Assembly: GCA_012959805.1 (NCBI GenBank)
Contig: DUCN01000018.1
Coordinates: 85,415-149,414 of the forward strand
Length of the DNA stretch: 64,000 nt
Source: Myxococcales bacterium
GTDB lineage: Bacteria > Myxococcota_A > UBA9160 > UBA4427
Direction: 5' to 3'
Under the pieces are notes generated by a model, which saw nothing but the letters and a program-made list of their open reading frames with translations, did no database searches and was not told where the DNA came from. Below, one piece after another: positions 36,475 through 45,106 of the stretch; the stretch's first letter is position 1, and each line of letters opens with the position of its first letter. A program made the position numbers and the translations under genes.

Positions 36475-39018
36475 GTGCGCTCGAATACTGCCAATAGCCG
36501 ACCCGGCCCGATTCATTCCATCGCCGAGGTCGCGAGGGGCCGATGCTTTGCGCAAGGCCTCGCCGGGCTCCTCACGTCGAGCCTTCTGCTCGTCCTTCTG
36601 CTCGTCATTACGCCCGGAACGAACTCCGCCGCCGCGCAGGATCTCGCGTCTGACGAAGAAGAACTCGTCTCCCTGGATTTCAGCGAGGTCGAACTCCCGG
36701 TCGTCATCGACACGATCTCACGCATGACCGGCTACAACTTCATTTACGATGACCGGGTACGCGGTCGAGTCACCATCGTCTCGCCGACGGAAGTCACCAT
36801 CGATCAAGCCTTCGCCGTCTTTGAATCCGTCCTCAAGGTCAAGGGATTCTCTCTCGTACTCGGCCCTGGAGACACCTACAAGGTCATCCCAATTCGCGAC
36901 GTCAAAGAATCCAGCATCGATACGATCAAGGACGGACGGCCCTCTCGAAACCGGGATCGCTTCGTCACTCGCCTGGTCCCGCTTCGCTATATCGACGCCG
37001 CTGGGCTGACCCAGACGATCAAACCCCTGATCTCGAAGGACGCCTCACTCGTCGCCTACGCGGCAACCAACACGATCATCGTGACCGATAGTGAAAGCAA
37101 TATCCGTCGCCTCTTGTCCATTCTGGATGCACTTGACGTCGAGAGCTACCGCCAGGAATTGGCCGTCATCAAGATCGAATTCGCCGATGCCAATACGCTC
37201 GGCGAACAGCTTTCCGAGATCTATGGCGCAGAGATTTCAGCCGCCTCCGGCGGTGCCACCGCCGCGCAGCGCCGCAGTCGAGCCCGGAGCAGAACCTCCA
37301 AAGCCGCGGCCACACAGACCGCGAGCGCGAGCGGCGCGAGTCCAGCCGTACGAATTCTCACCGACGAACGAACGAACTCGCTGCTGATTCTTTCCTCACG
37401 GCAGCAACTCGCCGACATTCGATCATTGGTGCGAAAGCTTGACATCCCCATCACTGGCGGCGGGCGCATCCACGTCAACTATCTGCGTCACGCCGACGCT
37501 GAAAAGCTGTCAGAGACAATCAACTCCCTGCTCAGCGGTGCCGGATCGCGCGGCAGAGGCCGAGCAGGCGCTGCGGGCGCTGCGGCAGCCAACGTCCAAA
37601 GCCTGCGATCCGCCGTGACTCCGCTTGCCGAAGGCATCACCGTCACCGCGGATCCCGCCACGAATGCCCTCGTCATCCAAGCCAGCAAAGAAGCCTACGA
37701 AACGCTCCGACTCGTCATCGAAAAACTCGACGTCTCTCGACCGCAGGTATTAGTTGAGGCTTTGATCGTCGAGGTCGACGTCACGGACAATCTCAATCTC
37801 GGTTTTGATGTCGCGTTTCGCCTCGTCAACGGCGACACCGACCTGCTCTTTACGACCGGCAGCTTTGCCATCCCCGGCGCTGGCGCGGGCGCCGGACTGC
37901 TTGGCGCCGCCATAAGAAACGCGATCTCAGACGACCCCGAAGACGCCTTTATACCGGGCACACCGACCAACGGCAACGGATCCAATTTCGGTGGCGCGAT
38001 CCGGGCGGCGGAAGACAATGCCGATGTCAACATTGTCTCTGCCCCCCACATTCTCACCTCGGACAACGAAGAAGCCGAGATTAAAATCGGCAACAACATC
38101 CCTATCGTGACCGGAAGAACCGATGCTGCGACCGGATCAACTGCGGGCCTCGCTTCTTCCACGAACGTCGAGCGTCAGGACGTCGGCATTACTCTCCGTG
38201 TCAAGCCTCAGATCAGCGAAGGCGATACAGTTCGCCTCGAGATCTACCAGGAACTCACTGAAGTCGCTCCTACCCTGGCCGGAGACATCGACAACGTCGG
38301 CGTCACTCTGACCAGCCGCAAAATCGAAAACACGGTGGTCGTCAACGACGGCGAAACGGTCGTGATCGGTGGACTCATCAGCGAGTCGTTTTCGGATAAC
38401 GTTTCCGGTGTTCCCTACCTGATGGACATCCCCTACCTCGGATGGCTGTTCAAGCAGAAGAGTGAATCTCTACGCAAGATCAATCTCTTGGTCTTTCTGA
38501 CGCCCCACATCATTCGGAATGCGGAAGATCTCGAGCAGCAGACGATCCTCAAGCGACTCGAACTCGAGAATTCCATCAGTGACAACAACGATTTTCCCGA
38601 ACTCGTGGATTACGAGCATAAAACAAAAACCTCCCGCTATTCCGCCGCACGAGAGCTCTCCGACCACGGTGCGCGTTATCCGGTCGAACGCATGCGCGAA
38701 CTCGAAGAGCTGCGCGAGGCTGAGCGGGCCGATCGCACGCGAGACGCGGAGGCCAAATCGGTTGCGGACATGCAAAAATATTTGGTCGTGGTCGCGACTT
38801 TCCTCGATGAGAAGCGAGCCACAGAGACGCTGACCAGCTTGATCGATGCCGGGTATGACGGAACGCTCATCTCGAACGATATGGGCGGACAGCTCATCTT
38901 CAGAGTCGAGATCGGCCCCTTTGAAGATCTGTCCGAAGCGGAGAGAACCGCAAATACTCTCGATTCCGCCTACGGCTACAGCTCGATCGTCAATGCCCAA
39001 CGCAGAGGCGAGCCGTGA
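36475..39018 (+). CDS. gspD: Type II secretion secretin GspD with C-terminal SPOR-like domain
   Basis: Outer-membrane secretin, 847 residues from GTG 36,475, with a signal peptide (hydrophobic 28-46, AAA cleavage region). Then N0 (LVSLDFSEVELPVVIDTISR, about 60-130), N1-N3 (about 155-420, with Gly/Ala/Arg-rich inserts near 262-285 and 355-370) and the secretin core (about 425-690: VLVEALIVEVDV, DVNIVSAPHILTSDN, NTVVVNDGETVVIGGLI, VPYLMDIPYLGWLFK). Unusually it continues through a charged linker into residues 766-843, YLVVVATFLDEKRATETLTS to LIFRVEIGPFEDLSEAERTA, which looks like a SPOR peptidoglycan-binding domain in place of a pilotin-binding S-domain. It overlaps gspE by 4 nt. Confidence 0.93.
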   Translation: MRSNTANSRPGPIHSIAEVARGRCFAQGLAGLLTSSLLLVLLLVITPGTNSAAAQDLASDEEELVSLDFSEVELPVVIDTISRMTGYNFIYDDRVRGRVTIVSPTEVTIDQAFAVFESVLKVKGFSLVLGPGDTYKVIPIRDVKESSIDTIKDGRPSRNRDRFVTRLVPLRYIDAAGLTQTIKPLISKDASLVAYAATNTIIVTDSESNIRRLLSILDALDVESYRQELAVIKIEFADANTLGEQLSEIYGAEISAASGGATAAQRRSRARSRTSKAAATQTASASGASPAVRILTDERTNSLLILSSRQQLADIRSLVRKLDIPITGGGRIHVNYLRHADAEKLSETINSLLSGAGSRGRGRAGAAGAAAANVQSLRSAVTPLAEGITVTADPATNALVIQASKEAYETLRLVIEKLDVSRPQVLVEALIVEVDVTDNLNLGFDVAFRLVNGDTDLLFTTGSFAIPGAGAGAGLLGAAIRNAISDDPEDAFIPGTPTNGNGSNFGGAIRAAEDNADVNIVSAPHILTSDNEEAEIKIGNNIPIVTGRTDAATGSTAGLASSTNVERQDVGITLRVKPQISEGDTVRLEIYQELTEVAPTLAGDIDNVGVTLTSRKIENTVVVNDGETVVIGGLISESFSDNVSGVPYLMDIPYLGWLFKQKSESLRKINLLVFLTPHIIRNAEDLEQQTILKRLELENSISDNNDFPELVDYEHKTKTSRYSAARELSDHGARYPVERMRELEELREAERADRTRDAEAKSVADMQKYLVVVATFLDEKRATETLTSLIDAGYDGTLISNDMGGQLIFRVEIGPFEDLSEAERTANTLDSAYGYSSIVNAQRRGEP

Positions 39019-40781
39019 GTACGCCGGCCACGGGCCCAGCCCTCGCTCACGGCGATCTTTCACAGAGCCTGGAGCTTGGCCACATTCTCGTGCGTGAGAC
39101 ACGGCTCTCCCCGGAGCAGCTCAAGCAAGCTCGCAGCCTACATCTCGAGACCGGAACGCGGCTTACGGACGTACTGGTCGAAGTCGGCTTCCTGAACTCG
39201 GACGAGATCCTTCAGGCGATCGGCCATCAGCAGGGCCTGACCGTCGTATCCGATATCGATGCGGATGAAATCGACGAAAGCCTGCTGCCGAACGTACCCA
39301 TCACATTCGCCAAGCAACATCGAATTCTGCCACTGGCCTGGGCTGCAGAAGGCGTGCTTCGGGTCGCGGTGGCAGACCCCCTCGACATGGCGCCCATAGA
39401 TGATCTCCACCTGCTCTTCGACGGCGCCGAAATCGAATTGGTCCTGGCTCGTGAATCCGTCATTCTGCGCGCCATCAATCTCGTCTACGACCGAGGCGTG
39501 ACCTCGACCGACCAACTCGCCGAAGAAGCCCATGACGATCTGGATGCGCTGGCCACCGAGATCTCTCATGAACCGAAGGATCTTCTCGATTCGACGGATG
39601 ACGCTCCGATCATCAGGCTGGTCAACTCGCTCTTGCAGCACGCGGTCAAAGAGCGAGCCAGCGATATCCATATCGAACCCTTCGAAGATGAAATTCGCGT
39701 CCGTTTTCGAATCGACGACGTGCTCTACGAACCCATGAAGCCACTACCGCGATCGCTACAAGCTTCGATCGCCTCGCGCATCAAGATCATGGGTAATCTC
39801 GACATCGCCGAAAAACGACTTCCCCAAGATGGTCGCATCCGACTGAAGATTGCAGGATACGACTACGACGTCCGCCTCTCTACTGTGCCGATCGCCCATG
39901 GTGAACGACTCGTGCTTCGCCTGCTTCCGGACACCCAGGAACTGCTCGACCTCGAAAAGATCGGCTTCAGCCCGAATCAGTTGGCGGGGCTGGACCGCAT
40001 CATGCGGCGCCCCAATGGAATCTTCCTCGTCACAGGGCCGACCGGTAGCGGCAAGACGACGACCCTGCATGCCGCGCTCGCCAAGGTCAACGGCCCAGAC
40101 AAGAACATCATCACGATTGAAGACCCGGTCGAGATCACGCAACAGGGTGTCAGCCAGATCGAGGTCAATCCGAAGATCAACCTTTCCTTCGCAACCGGTC
40201 TCCGCGCAATCTTGCGACAGGATCCGAACGTAGTTCTCGTCGGTGAGATCCGCGACGTCGAGACCGCGGAGATTGCTATCCAGGCGTCCTTGACAGGCCA
40301 TCTCGTCCTCTCGACCTTGCATACGAATGACGCGGCCAGTGCCCTCACTCGGCTCGTCGACATGGGTGTCGAGCCTTTCCTCGTCGGCTCGTCGCTGGTG
40401 GCCGTACTCGCCCAGCGACTCGTTCGCATTCTGTGTCTCGAATGCCGCGAGGCCTATACGACGACGGACGACGAACTTCGCGAGATTGGCGTTAGGCCGC
40501 CCGGGCGACCGGTCACCCTTTACCGCGCGGGCGACTGCGCAGCATGTAGTCATACCGGATACCACGGCCGTCTCGGCATCTTCGAACTGATGACGATCGA
40601 TGACGAAATCCGTGGCCTGATCAGCCAGAACATCGATTCGAAGTCGATCAAGGCCGCCGCAACAGCGAAGGGGATGGGCACGCTGCGCGCCGACGGTGCA
40701 CGCAAGGTCTTGTCGGGGATCACCTCGGTTGCCGAAGTGATCCGCGCGACCGAAGAAGAAGGCGCAGTCAGTCAGATCTAG
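39015..40781 (+). CDS. gspE: Type II secretion ATPase GspE
   Basis: Cytoplasmic assembly ATPase of the T2SS, 588 residues from GTG 39,015. N1E/MshEN-type domain (about 10-160) binds GspL; the ATPase core has Walker A GPTGSGKTTT, the Asp box ITIEDPVE, Walker B LVGEIRDVETAEIA and the His box LSTLHTNDA. A tetracysteine zinc motif follows (CLECRE and CAACSHTGY). Everything needed for activity is present. It overlaps gspD by GTGA. Confidence 0.97.
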   Translation: MSTPATGPALAHGDLSQSLELGHILVRETRLSPEQLKQARSLHLETGTRLTDVLVEVGFLNSDEILQAIGHQQGLTVVSDIDADEIDESLLPNVPITFAKQHRILPLAWAAEGVLRVAVADPLDMAPIDDLHLLFDGAEIELVLARESVILRAINLVYDRGVTSTDQLAEEAHDDLDALATEISHEPKDLLDSTDDAPIIRLVNSLLQHAVKERASDIHIEPFEDEIRVRFRIDDVLYEPMKPLPRSLQASIASRIKIMGNLDIAEKRLPQDGRIRLKIAGYDYDVRLSTVPIAHGERLVLRLLPDTQELLDLEKIGFSPNQLAGLDRIMRRPNGIFLVTGPTGSGKTTTLHAALAKVNGPDKNIITIEDPVEITQQGVSQIEVNPKINLSFATGLRAILRQDPNVVLVGEIRDVETAEIAIQASLTGHLVLSTLHTNDAASALTRLVDMGVEPFLVGSSLVAVLAQRLVRILCLECREAYTTTDDELREIGVRPPGRPVTLYRAGDCAACSHTGYHGRLGIFELMTIDDEIRGLISQNIDSKSIKAAATAKGMGTLRADGARKVLSGITSVAEVIRATEEEGAVSQI

Positions 40782-40892
40782 GAGCGTCGCATCGGACCCG
40801 TGAACCCCGGCAACCGAGCCATGCGAATGGTCATTGCGCGAGTAACGAAGAGTGAACCGTGAGTCAGCAAGTCAGCAAACCGGAGACGACCC

Positions 40893-42134
40893 TTGCCAGT
40901 ATATGCCTATAAGGGCGTGAATCAGTCGGGTCGGCCCACCAAGGGTACGATCAGCGCGGAGGGTGCCCGGGCGGCTCGCGTCCAGATGCGTGCCGGCGGC
41001 GTTTTTCTTACGGAAATTACGGAGACCAATACCCAGGCGGGCGCAGACGGAAAGCCAAAGACCAGCGGCCGCGGTCTCAATATGGAGATCAACCTCCCCG
41101 TCCGCATTCCACCGATGGAAATCGCGATGTCCACACGACAACTCGCGACCCTAGTCGGTGCGGGCGTGCCGTTAGTCGAGTCCCTCTCCGCACTCGTCGA
41201 ACAAACGGAACACCGAGCCTTGAAGGGCGTCTGGGCACAGGTCCGGGATCGGGTCAACGAAGGCGGTTCTCTGGCAGAGGCTCTCTCGGGAACCGGACGC
41301 TTCGACAATCTCTATACCTCGATGGTGCGCGCGGGTGAAGCCAGTGGCGCTCTCGAAGCCGTGCTGGCCCGAGTGGCCGATTACTTGGAAGACCAGGTCC
41401 GACTGAACAATCGTGTCCTTTCGATCCTCACCTACCCACTCTTCATGCTCGCCTTCGCCGCAGTGGTCGTCGGCGTCATGGTCACCCTCGTCCTACCCCA
41501 GATCACAGAACTCCTGATCTCGCAGAATCTCGAATTGCCATGGTATACGGCCGCTGTCATCGGATTCTCGGATCTGCTTCGCGGTTATTGGTGGCTGATC
41601 ATCGTGGCCATCGTCGGCCTGGTCGTGCTCTACCGAAGCATTTGGCGCACCAAGAAAGGGCGATTCGCACTCGACCGATTCTGGCTGGGCTTTCCTGTGG
41701 TGGGCCGCGTGATCCGTTTCCTCGCAATCGCTCGCTTCACCCGCACACTCGGGTCGCTGCTCGCGAGCAGTGTCAACATCGTTCAGGCGCTCAATATTGC
41801 ACGGCATGTGGCCAACAATGCGATCTTTGAACAGGCGGCTGATGCCGCGCGTGACGCGATTCTCGAGGGTGCCCCGCTGGCCAACCCGCTTCGCCAGTCC
41901 GGCGAGTTTCCGCCACTCGTCACGACCATGGTGGAAGTGGGAGAGCGTTCCGGCGATCTTGAAGGAATGCTCATCAAGGTCGCAGACACCTATGAAGAGC
42001 AGGTTGAAACCAGTATCACCCGGCTGACCTCTCTACTAGAACCCGTACTCATCTTGGTGATGGTCGGAGTCGTTGGCATCATCATCATGGCTGTCCTGAT
42101 GCCGATGCTTCAACTCACCGAGAGCATCGGCTGA
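40893..42134 (+). CDS. gspF: Type II secretion inner-membrane platform protein GspF
   Basis: Polytopic platform protein, 413 residues from TTG 40,893 (CGGAG upstream). It starts PVYAYKGVNQSGRPTKGTIS, then has two repeats of the T2SF fold (about 80-200 and 280-400), each with the signature around STRQLATLVGAGVPLVE and ARFTRTLGSLLASSVNIVQ, and three transmembrane helices (about 178-200, 226-245, 380-403). It couples GspE to pseudopilus growth. A 111 bp gap separates it from gspE, the largest gap in the first half of the operon. Confidence 0.96.
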   Translation: MPVYAYKGVNQSGRPTKGTISAEGARAARVQMRAGGVFLTEITETNTQAGADGKPKTSGRGLNMEINLPVRIPPMEIAMSTRQLATLVGAGVPLVESLSALVEQTEHRALKGVWAQVRDRVNEGGSLAEALSGTGRFDNLYTSMVRAGEASGALEAVLARVADYLEDQVRLNNRVLSILTYPLFMLAFAAVVVGVMVTLVLPQITELLISQNLELPWYTAAVIGFSDLLRGYWWLIIVAIVGLVVLYRSIWRTKKGRFALDRFWLGFPVVGRVIRFLAIARFTRTLGSLLASSVNIVQALNIARHVANNAIFEQAADAARDAILEGAPLANPLRQSGEFPPLVTTMVEVGERSGDLEGMLIKVADTYEEQVETSITRLTSLLEPVLILVMVGVVGIIIMAVLMPMLQLTESIG

Positions 42135-42184
42135 AAAAGAAAGAAACACGCGGCGGCCATGCCGCGCGCCATCCGGAGACCCCA

Positions 42185-42646
42185 ATGAAGCGAACCAATC
42201 TACGAATCAAAAAAATGACGCAAAGCGCCGGATTCACCCTCATCGAAATCATGGCGGTCGTCGTCATCATGGGCATGCTGATGGCCACTCTCGCCGTCGG
42301 TATCAGCGGCCAGATCGACAAGGCCCGTGTCGCGACGACGCGAACGAAAATCGTTCGCATCGAACAGGCCCTCGAGTTCTACCAAATGGACAACGCGCGA
42401 TTCCCGACGGCGGATCAGGGCCTCGAGGCGCTTTCGAACAAACCTTCTGCTCCTCCGGTCCCCCGATCCTATACCCCGGGCGGATACATCAAGAACGACG
42501 GCCTCGAAGATCCGTGGGGCCAACCTTTTCAATACCGCATTCCCGGTTCGAATAATCCACATTCCTTCGATCTCTGGAGCGTGGGCCCAGACGGTGTCGA
42601 AGGCACCGATGACATCGCGAACTGGACGGTTCAGGAAAGCGCCTAA
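42185..42646 (+). CDS. gspG: Major pseudopilin GspG
   Basis: Structural subunit of the T2SS pseudopilus, 153 residues. The prepilin peptidase site is SAG|FTLIEIMAVVVIMGML with Glu at mature position 5, after a basic leader of 16 residues. The C-terminal globular part has the conserved PTADQGLEAL, GGYIKNDGLEDPWG and DLWSVGPDGVEGTDDI, the last forming the calcium site of major pseudopilins. All key residues are present. Processing requires GspO/PilD, which is not in the window. Confidence 0.97.
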   Translation: MKRTNLRIKKMTQSAGFTLIEIMAVVVIMGMLMATLAVGISGQIDKARVATTRTKIVRIEQALEFYQMDNARFPTADQGLEALSNKPSAPPVPRSYTPGGYIKNDGLEDPWGQPFQYRIPGSNNPHSFDLWSVGPDGVEGTDDIANWTVQESA

Positions 42647-42654
42647 GGACGACG

Positions 42655-43371
42655 ATGGCGGCGCAGCAATATGCGTCTAAACCCCGGACGACCGCGACAC
42701 GAGCAAGCCACATGATGCAGCTCCTAAAGAATGGTCGAGCGCCCTCCACACGCGGATTCACGCTGATCGAATTGATCGCCGTGATCGCGATTATGGGCAT
42801 GATCTTCGCGATCGGCATTCCCGGACTGAGTCGCTCCCAGCTTCGAGGACTCAAGGTCGAAGCCGAATCCATCGCGGCGAGTCTCGAGTTTGCGCGACAA
42901 CGCGCGATCATGACGGGCATCCCGCATCGCGTCTTGATCGATCTCGAAGAAGGCGGCTATCGCATCGAATGGCTCGTCACGGAAGACCGCGCCTTCTCAG
43001 CGCTTGAGGATCGCGACGGCAACCCGAGCGCCTTACAAGAACCGGTCGGTGGCATCGAAGACGACTCCGCCGGTGCTGGCGCTCAACTGGTTAATTTCCA
43101 TCCCCCGGCAAAAGAGGAGAGGGACTATTATCCGATCGCGAATCGCCAGCTGGGATCATTCACATGGCTCGACGACTCTCGATATTTCGTCGGCCTGAAT
43201 AGCTCCTCTGGATGGATCGAAGGCGGCGATGTCGAAATTTCCTTCGACATCGATGGAACAACGGAATATTCCCAGATCGAAATTTCCGATTCAGACGACA
43301 ACCATCTCACCCTCGAGATCGAACCCATTCTCGATCGCATTCGACGTCGAAGTGGAGGAGCCCGATCATGA
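42655..43371 (+). CDS. gspH: Minor pseudopilin GspH
   Basis: Minor pseudopilin, 238 residues, with a leader ending TRG|FTLIELIAVIAIMGMIFAI and Glu5. The position after gspG and the beta-rich C-terminal region support GspH. The start at ATG 42,655 gives a long leader of about 36 residues; ATG 42,712 or 42,715 would give the usual short one. The stop overlaps gspI (ATGA). Confidence 0.85.
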   Translation: MAAQQYASKPRTTATRASHMMQLLKNGRAPSTRGFTLIELIAVIAIMGMIFAIGIPGLSRSQLRGLKVEAESIAASLEFARQRAIMTGIPHRVLIDLEEGGYRIEWLVTEDRAFSALEDRDGNPSALQEPVGGIEDDSAGAGAQLVNFHPPAKEERDYYPIANRQLGSFTWLDDSRYFVGLNSSSGWIEGGDVEISFDIDGTTEYSQIEISDSDDNHLTLEIEPILDRIRRRSGGARS

Positions 43372-44114
43372 TCGCCGCGAATGCCCTAAAAGTCAGGTCG
43401 GTAAAGAGGCGCAATGAGCGGGGCCTAACACTTCTCGAAGTCCTGGCCGCAGTCATGATCTTCGCAATGGTGATGACCGTGCTCATTAGTACGAGTACGA
43501 ATGCGGTGCACCATGTCGGACAATCCGCACGGCGCCTCGACGCCGATCTCGTGGCGGACACACTGCTCTCTGATCTCGAGATTCAGATCCGACAAGGACT
43601 GGCCCCGGGAGTCGAGGACGGCGAGTTCACGCAGGATCAATATACGATCCGCTTAGCGATGACTGATCTCATCCCGAGCGACTCCATCTCCGGATCTGGC
43701 GCGGCATCGGGTGCCGCAAGCGAAGTATTTGCCGGTGACGCTCTGTCGTCGATTGGTGGAGCACTCCCGGAAGTCGCCGCCTATCTCCGGCAATACGACA
43801 TCGAAGTCAGCTGGCTCACACAAAGCGGTCCACAGAGCGTACTCCGCACCACATTTGCCTACGACTGGCCGGCCGCCCAGATCGAACTCGCCAGCCTGAT
43901 CGAAACCGCGTCATCGGCCAGCGCCTTCGGGCAAGGTGGTCTCGAAGGCAGTGGTCCCGGAAGTGGGCCTGGTAATGGTGGCGGCACCGGCGCTAGTGGC
44001 GCTCGTAGTCGTGGCGCCAGCGGTAGCGCCCCCCCCACTCCCTTTGAAAAGTGTGGCGGCCGCAATGCTGGCGACTGCCAACGGAGAAACTTACAGGCCC
44101 CCCAAAAACGATGA
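43368..44114 (+). CDS. gspI: Minor pseudopilin GspI with Gly/Ser-rich tail
   Basis: Minor pseudopilin, 248 residues, with cleavage site ERG|LTLLEVLAAVMIFAM and Glu5. The body resembles GspI (VADTLLSDLEI, YDIEVSW). The last 60 residues are unusual: a Gly/Ser/Pro-rich stretch from about 190 to 230, then PFEKCGGRNAGDCQRRN with two cysteines. Standard GspI is about 120-130 residues, so this form is roughly twice as long, with a further Gly/Ser/Ala insertion at about 105-120. It overlaps both neighbours by 4 nt. Confidence 0.85.
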   Translation: MIAANALKVRSVKRRNERGLTLLEVLAAVMIFAMVMTVLISTSTNAVHHVGQSARRLDADLVADTLLSDLEIQIRQGLAPGVEDGEFTQDQYTIRLAMTDLIPSDSISGSGAASGAASEVFAGDALSSIGGALPEVAAYLRQYDIEVSWLTQSGPQSVLRTTFAYDWPAAQIELASLIETASSASAFGQGGLEGSGPGSGPGNGGGTGASGARSRGASGSAPPTPFEKCGGRNAGDCQRRNLQAPQKR

Positions 44115-45106
44115 AAGTCCGCCCCGACTACTCGCGTCGGATCGCGCCTCGGCGAGCCGGATTCACGCTGATCGAGATCGTGGGCGCCTTCTTTTTGATG
44201 GTCGTAGTCCTCGTGTTCATGACGGGCATCTTTGTCGAGAATCGGCGCCAGCGAGACGCAGCGACCGAGATGATGAAGGAGCGACTCTCTGCGAGCAGCG
44301 CACTCGCACTCATGGCTGCAGATATCGAGGCGGCTGTCCTAGTGACCCCGGCTCCGGGCGTGGACCCTGGGAATCACCCATGGCAGTTCCTCGGCGAAGA
44401 CGACGGCGAATTCGGTTCGACCTCGATTCGCTTCGTCACCCAGAACGCACCCGCAATGAATGCCTCCGAGCACGCTTCTAGTTGGGTCGAAGTCTCCTAT
44501 TTCCTAGAAGAAGACGAAGAAGGGCAGCTGGAACTCTGGCGCTGGCGCTCGGCCCGCCCACCGGCAGAAGCGACTCGGGGATTTCCAGACTCCCTGGATG
44601 CGGGTTCGGCGAGAGTGGCCGTAGGCATCAGCGACTTCGGGGTGCGATGGCTCGACAGCGAAGGCGAATGGGTCGATTCTTGGGACTCGACCTACCAATC
44701 AATGAGCAAGATGTTGCCCGACGCTGCGGAAATCACCATTTCATTCTTTCGGGCTGCGCGGCGCGGGGAACAGGCGGATGACGAAACGGCATCCGAGTTT
44801 TCGACCGTGGTCCCGGGACTCTTGCGGACGCAACGAGTCACACTCGTCATGCGACCGCTCGACGTCAATGCGCTGATCGAACTTGCTACGGGCGGTGGCG
44901 GCGAACTCGACTGCTTCACTATCCAACAATGCATCGAAGTGAGTGCGGAAGAAGGTGATCCGCAGTGGTACGACGCAGCCTACGAGGATGCGTGTGAAGG
45001 GGGTGCCGACGACTTATGTGACATGCTCGGCAGTCCCTTGAATACCTGCTGGAGTTCGATCGAAGATTCGCTGGGCGGAAGCGCGCCGGAAAGTTGCGCA
45101 TCATGA
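44111..45106 (+). CDS. gspJ: Minor pseudopilin GspJ
   Basis: Minor pseudopilin of the tip complex, 331 residues. Leader ends RAG|FTLIEIVGAFFLMVVVLVF with Glu5. The middle follows GspJ (SSALALMAADIEAAV, FGVRWLDSEGEWVDSW). It is longer than typical GspJ (about 200): the last 65 residues, after the MRPLDVNAL segment, are acidic and contain seven cysteines (from CFTIQQC to the near-terminal ESCAS), suggesting a disulfide-rich periplasmic extension. Starts inside the gspI stop and overlaps gspK by 4 nt. Confidence 0.85.
   Translation: MKVRPDYSRRIAPRRAGFTLIEIVGAFFLMVVVLVFMTGIFVENRRQRDAATEMMKERLSASSALALMAADIEAAVLVTPAPGVDPGNHPWQFLGEDDGEFGSTSIRFVTQNAPAMNASEHASSWVEVSYFLEEDEEGQLELWRWRSARPPAEATRGFPDSLDAGSARVAVGISDFGVRWLDSEGEWVDSWDSTYQSMSKMLPDAAEITISFFRAARRGEQADDETASEFSTVVPGLLRTQRVTLVMRPLDVNALIELATGGGGELDCFTIQQCIEVSAEEGDPQWYDAAYEDACEGGADDLCDMLGSPLNTCWSSIEDSLGGSAPESCAS

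Noticed and set aside
43933-44050. Repeated GGT/GGC/AGT bases in gspI considered as a VNTR or CRISPR-like array
   Set aside because: They encode an imperfect Gly/Ser/Pro-rich tail with no regular unit or spacers. No CRISPR array was found anywhere in the window.
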